DNA of 64,000 nt, from contig NZ_CP011254.1 of the NCBI RefSeq assembly GCF_001006005.1, forward strand, positions 1,798,001-1,862,000, given 5' to 3'. Under the pieces are notes generated by a model, which searched no databases, had not been told where the DNA came from, and worked only from the letters and a program-made list of their open reading frames with translations. A program made the translations under genes and the position numbers. Positions 59,595 to 64,000 of this stretch are shown in pieces (the first letter of the stretch is position 1; each line of letters opens with the position of its first letter). Origin of the DNA: Serratia fonticola. Lineage in GTDB: Bacteria; Pseudomonadota; Gammaproteobacteria; Enterobacterales; Enterobacteriaceae.

Positions 59595-62500
59595 ATGCAG
59601 GTCAGCAGAAGGCAGTTCTTTAAGATCTGCGCTGGCGGTATGGCAGGAACCACGGTAGCTGCACTGGGCTTTAGCCCGGCGGTGGCATTGGCGGAAACCC
59701 GGCAGTACAAGTTGCTGCGCGCCCGTGAAACCCGTAATACCTGCACGTATTGTTCCGTCGGCTGTGGGCTGTTGATGTACAGCCTTGGTGATGGCGCCAA
59801 AAACGCCAAAGAGAGCATCTTCCATATCGAAGGGGATCCAGACCATCCGGTAAACCGTGGTGCACTGTGCCCGAAAGGGGCAGGTCTGGTGGATTTCATC
59901 CACAGCGAAAGCCGTCTCCAATACCCTGAATATCGCGCTCCAGGCTCAGACAAGTGGCAACGCATCAGCTGGGACGACGCCTTCACCCGCATCGCCAAAC
60001 TGATGAAAGAAGACCGCGATGCCAACTTCGAAGCGACCAACGCCGCTGGCGTAACGGTAAACCGTTGGCTCTCTACCGGGATGCTGTGTGCTTCGGCCTC
60101 CAGCAACGAAACCGGTATGCTGACCCAAAAATTTAGTCGCGCTCTCGGCATGCTTGCCGTAGATAACCAGGCGCGTGTCTGACACGGACCAACGGTAGCA
60201 AGTCTTGCTCCAACATTTGGTCGCGGTGCGATGACCAACCACTGGGTTGATATCAAGAACGCCGACTTAGTTATTGTCATGGGTGGTAATGCGGCAGAAG
60301 CGCATCCAGTGGGATTCCGCTGGGCGATGGAAGCCAAAATTCATAATAAAGCCAAGCTGATCGTCATCGATCCGCGCTTTACCCGTACTGCATCCGTGGC
60401 GGATTTCTACACGCCTATCCGTTCAGGTACCGACATTGCCTTCCTGTCGGGCGTCTTGCTGTACCTGATCACCAATAACAAGATTAACCGCGAATACGTG
60501 GACGCCTACACCAACGCCAGCCTGCTGGTGCGGGAAGACTTCACCTTCGACGACGGCCTGTTCAGCGGCTACGACGCGGAAAATCGCAAATACGATAAAA
60601 CCACCTGGAACTACCAGCTCGACGAGAACGGCTTCGCCAAGCGTGATACTACGCTACAGGATCCGAACTGCGTGTGGAACCTGCTGAAAAAGCACATCAG
60701 CCGTTATACGCCAGAGGTGGTAACCAACATCTGCGGCACGCCAACCGAAGACTTCCTCAAGGTGTGCGAATATATCGCCGAAACCAGCGCCAACGACAAG
60801 ACGGCCTCGTTCCTCTACGCCCTGGGCTGGACACAGCACTCGGTCGGTGCGCAGAACATCCGCACCATGGCGATGATCCAGTTGCTGCTTGGCAACATGG
60901 GTATGGCGGGTGGTGGCGTGAACGCCCTGCGTGGCCACTCCAATATCCAGGGTCTGACCGATCTGGGTCTGCTGTCACAAAGCCTGCCGGGCTACATGAC
61001 GCTGCCTTCCGAGAAGCAGGCCGATCTGGAGACCTACCTGAAAGCCAACACGCCGAAGGCGCTGCTGCCGGGCCAGGTCAACTACTGGAGCAACTACCCG
61101 AAATTCTTCGTCAGCATGATGAAGAGCTTCTACGGCGACAAAGCGCAGAAAGATAACAGCTGGGGCTTTGACTGGTTGCCGAAGTGGGACAAAGGCTACG
61201 ACGTGCTGCAGTATTTCGAGATGATGTCGCAGGGGAAAGTGAATGGCTATATCTGCCAGGGCTTTAACCCGGTTGCGTCGTTCCCGAACAAGAACAAAGT
61301 GGTGGCCTCACTGGCCAAGCTGAAGTTCCTGGTGACCATTGATCCGCTGAACACCGAAACCGCCAACTTCTGGCAGAACCACGATGAGTTCAACGACGTT
61401 GACCCATCGAAGATCCAGACCGAAGTGTTCCGCCTGCCGTCCACCTGCTTTGCCGAAGAGAACGGTTCAATCGTTAACTCCGGCCGCTGGCTGCAATGGC
61501 ACTGGAAAGGGGCCGATGCCCCAGGGGAAGCGCTGAACGACGGTGAAATTCTGGCGGGGCTGCTGACGCGTCTGCGCGAAATGTACACCCGTGACGGCGG
61601 TGCGGTCCCTGAGCAGTTGCTGAACATGTCCTGGGATTACCTGACCCCGGAAAATCCGAAGCCAGAAGAAGTGGCGATGGAGAGCAACGGCCGGGCGCTG
61701 GCGGATGTCCTCGATCCAGACGGCAAAGTGTTGGCGAAGAAAGGCGAACTGCTCAGTACCTTTGCGCACCTGCGTGATGATGGCACCACGGCAAGTGGTT
61801 GCTGGATCTTCGCAGGCAGTTGGACGCAAGCGGGCAACCAGATGGCGCGCCGTGATAACGCCGATCCTTCTGGCCTTGGCAACACGCTGGGCTGGGCCTG
61901 GGCCTGGCCGCTGAACCGCCGCATCCTGTATAACCGTGCGTCTGCGGATCCAGCGGGTAAACCGTGGGATGCCAAACGCCAGTTGCTGGAGTGGGATGGT
62001 GCCAAGTGGGGCGGGGTGGATATCCCGGACTACAGCGCCGCCGCACCGGGCAGCGACGTCGGGCCGTTTATCATGCAGCCGGAAGGCATGGGCCGCCTGT
62101 TTGCCCTCGACAAACTGGCGGAAGGGCCGTTCCCTGAACACTACGAGCCGTTTGAAACGCCGCTCGGCACCAACCCGTTGCACCCGAACGTGGTGTCCAA
62201 CCCGGCGGCGCGCGTGTTCAAAGACGATCTGGCCGCGATGGGCAAATCCGACAAGTTCCCGTATGTCGGTACCACCTATCGTCTGACCGAACATTTCCAC
62301 TACTGGACCAAGCATGCGTTGATCAACGCCATCGCTCAGCCAGAGCAGTTCATCGAAATTGGCGAGAAGCTGGCCGAGAAGAAAGGCATCAAGCAGGGTG
62401 ATACGGTTAAAGTCAGCTCCAACCGTGGCTATATCAAGGCCAAGGCGGTGGTGACCAAACGTATTCGTACTCTGCAGGTGAACGGCCAGGACGTGGACAC

Positions 62501-62642
62501 CATCGGCATCCCGATCCACTGGGGTTACGAAGGGGTGGCGAAGAAAGGCTTTATCGCCAACACGCTGACGCCGTTTGTCGGCGATGCCAATACGCAAACG
62601 CCAGAGTTCAAGGCGTTCCTGGTTAACGTGGAAAAGGTGTAA
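59595..62642 (+). CDS. fdoG: formate dehydrogenase-O, alpha subunit (selenoprotein)
   Basis: 1015 residues when the in-frame TGA at 60180-60182 is read as selenocysteine 196, the position known in E. coli FdoG/FdnG. Periplasmic molybdopterin enzyme that oxidises formate. A twin-arginine signal is visible ([20 protein letters not shown]). A [4Fe-4S] cluster is bound by CTYCSVGCG plus the Cys of GALCPKG. After the Sec ([22 protein letters not shown]) come the MGD-binding domains, ending [16 protein letters not shown]. An automatic caller would split this into two genes. Cotranscribed with fdoH and fdoI. Confidence 0.97.
60180..60225 (+). promoter_or_regulatory. UGA selenocysteine codon and bacterial SECIS hairpin
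   Basis: TGA followed by CACGGACCAACGGTAGCAAG and an apical stem AGCAA-GTC-TTGCT, with the lower arms CCAAC/TTTGG placed as in the fdhF/fdnG SECIS bound by SelB. Confidence 0.85.
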
Positions 62643-62654
62643 CGGAGACGAATT

Positions 62655-63566
62655 ATGGCAATGCAATCTCAAGACATCATTCGTAAATCCGCCACCAATG
62701 GCTTCACCCCGGCACCGCGCGCGCGCGATCACCAGGAAGAAGTGGCCAAGCTGATCGATGTCACTACCTGTATCGGCTGCAAAGCCTGCCAGGTAGCCTG
62801 TTCTGAATGGAACGATATCCGCGATGAAGTGGGGCACAACGTCGGGGTTTACGATAACCCCGCCGATCTGACCGCCAAATCGTGGACGGTGATGCGCTTC
62901 TCGGAAGTTGAGGAGCACGGCAAGCTGGAGTGGCTGATCCGCAAGGATGGCTGCATGCACTGTGCCGATCCGGGCTGCCTGAAGGCTTGTCCGGCGGAAG
63001 GGGCCATCATCCAGTACGCCAACGGCATCGTCGATTTCCAGTCCGAACATTGCATCGGCTGTGGCTACTGCATCGCTGGTTGCCCGTTCGACGTGCCACG
63101 CATGAACGCGGAAGACAATCGGGTGTACAAATGTACCCTGTGCGTCGATCGCGTTGGCGTTGGCCAGGAACCGGCCTGTGTGAAAACCTGTCCGACTGGG
63201 GCGATCCACTTCGGCACCAAAGAAGCGATGAAAAATGTCGCGGCGGAACGTGTCGATGAACTGAAAACCCGTGGCTACCAGAATGCCGGTCTGTACGATC
63301 CGGCTGGCGTGGGCGGCACTCACGTGATGTACGTACTGCATCACGCCGATAAACCGCAGCTGTATCACGGTTTACCGGATAACCCGACCATCAGCCCGGC
63401 GGTGACCTTCTGGAAAGGGGTCTGGAAACCGTTGGCCGCCATCGGGTTTGCTGCCACCTTCGCGGCCAGTATTTTCCACTACGTTGGCGTGGGGCCAAAC
63501 CGCGTTGAAGAAGAGGAAGAGCAGGATCCGAAGGACGAGCATCATGATGAGGAGACGCGCAAATGA
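62655..63566 (+). CDS. fdoH: formate dehydrogenase-O, iron-sulfur beta subunit
   Basis: 303 residues. Carries electrons from FdoG to the cytochrome. Four ferredoxin-like cysteine sets: [35 protein letters not shown] and CTLC...CVKTC. A single C-terminal membrane helix ([21 protein letters not shown]) anchors it. It starts 12 bp after fdoG and overlaps fdoI by ATGA. Confidence 0.97.
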   Translation: MAMQSQDIIRKSATNGFTPAPRARDHQEEVAKLIDVTTCIGCKACQVACSEWNDIRDEVGHNVGVYDNPADLTAKSWTVMRFSEVEEHGKLEWLIRKDGCMHCADPGCLKACPAEGAIIQYANGIVDFQSEHCIGCGYCIAGCPFDVPRMNAEDNRVYKCTLCVDRVGVGQEPACVKTCPTGAIHFGTKEAMKNVAAERVDELKTRGYQNAGLYDPAGVGGTHVMYVLHHADKPQLYHGLPDNPTISPAVTFWKGVWKPLAAIGFAATFAASIFHYVGVGPNRVEEEEEQDPKDEHHDEETRK

Positions 63567-64000
63567 GGAAGGAAAAGCCAATTCAGCGCTACAGCGCGCC
63601 GGAGCGGATTAACCACTGGATTGTGGCGTTCTGCTTTATTTTTGCCGCCATCAGCGGGCTGGGGTTCCTGTTCCCGTCCTTTAACTGGCTGATGAATATC
63701 TTTGGTACGCCACAGCTGGCACGCATCCTTCACCCCTTCACCGGGGTGTTGATGTTCGTCGCGTTCCTGCTGATGTTCCTGCGCTACTGGAAGCACAACC
63801 TGATCAACCGGGAAGATATCGTCTGGGCGAAAAACATCCACAAAATCGCCATGAATGAGGAAGTGGGTGACACTGGGCGTTATAATTTCGGTCAGAAGTG
63901 CGTATTCTGGGCGGCGATCATCAGTCTGGTGCTGTTGCTGGCCAGTGGTATCGTTATCTGGCGGCCATACTTTGCCCCATCCTTCTCCATTCCGCTGATC
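63563..64000 (+). CDS. fdoI: formate dehydrogenase-O, cytochrome b556 gamma subunit (partial)
   Basis: The first 146 codons are visible; the gene runs off the window end. ATG 63563 overlaps the fdoH TGA. Starts [20 protein letters not shown] with the conserved haem-ligand His of INHW; two or three membrane helices are visible ([54 protein letters not shown]). Passes electrons to the quinone pool. Confidence 0.95.
   Translation, partial: MRKEKPIQRYSAPERINHWIVAFCFIFAAISGLGFLFPSFNWLMNIFGTPQLARILHPFTGVLMFVAFLLMFLRYWKHNLINREDIVWAKNIHKIAMNEEVGDTGRYNFGQKCVFWAAIISLVLLLASGIVIWRPYFAPSFSIPLI

Noticed and set aside
60180..60182. Apparent nonsense mutation or pseudogene in the formate dehydrogenase gene
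   Set aside because: TGA at the known Sec position with a SECIS hairpin and intact sequence on both sides.
61467..63368. 633-codon open frame antisense to fdoG-fdoH
   Set aside because: It mirrors strongly coding sense genes, has no family features and arises from GC-rich codon use.

Overview
The window is about 64 kb of an enterobacterial chromosome and most likely comes from Serratia. The pointers are gene order around dnaA, protein sequences close to but distinct from the E. coli orthologues recalled from memory, ERIC repeats, and a SpnR/SmaR-like LuxR regulator. Species cannot be fixed from the sequence alone. There is no tRNA or rRNA gene, no CRISPR array, no insertion sequence and no prophage.

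Layout. 1-4600: leftward mnmE, yidC, yidD, rnpA, rpmH. 4600-11730: rightward dnaA, dnaN, recF, gyrB, yidA, separated from rpmH by a GATC-rich regulatory region with DnaA boxes. 12-17.7 kb: a class A acid phosphatase behind AT-rich DNA, yidR, yidQ, the heat-shock pair ibpA-ibpB (sigma-32 promoter and two ROSE-type RNA thermometers) and yidE. 17.8-21.3 kb: avtA and malS. 21.5-37.7 kb is a leftward carbohydrate block: a kguE-kguK-kguT-kguD-like 2-ketogluconate operon with a PtxS-like repressor and perfect operator; a raffinose/melibiose cluster (LacI regulator, GH36 alpha-galactosidase, LacY/RafB-type permease) with two operators 21 bp apart; yiaD; a beta-glucoside cluster (RpiR regulator, EIIBC, GH1 phospho-beta-glucosidase); and yiaC-tag.

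38-41.5 kb holds a GDSL esterase autotransporter and a solo AHL-type LuxR regulator. Between them, on the minus strand, is the most interesting object in the window: a compact predicted sRNA of about 61 nt, with its own promoter and rho-independent terminator, that carries the 17-nt seed region of ArcZ (ATTTCCCTGGTGTTGGC). 41.8-46.5 kb: glyQ-glyS, yiaF and a higB-higA toxin-antitoxin pair. 46.8-53.6 kb: mannitol operon mtlA-mtlD-mtlR with four CRP-like sites, then an exporter/MocR regulator pair between mtlR and yibL. 53.6-54.07 kb: a 458-bp repeat element with 34-bp inverted ends and two internal tandem copies. 54-58.5 kb: a methyltransferase, yiiM, a chemoreceptor and sodA with a Fur box. 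58.6-64 kb: fdhD divergent from fdoG-fdoH-fdoI, where fdoG carries an in-frame UGA selenocysteine codon and fdoI is cut by the window edge.

Start codons were re-chosen from ribosome binding sites and remembered family lengths; many differ from the longest possible reading frame. Family assignments rest on motifs and remembered homologues, not on a database search.
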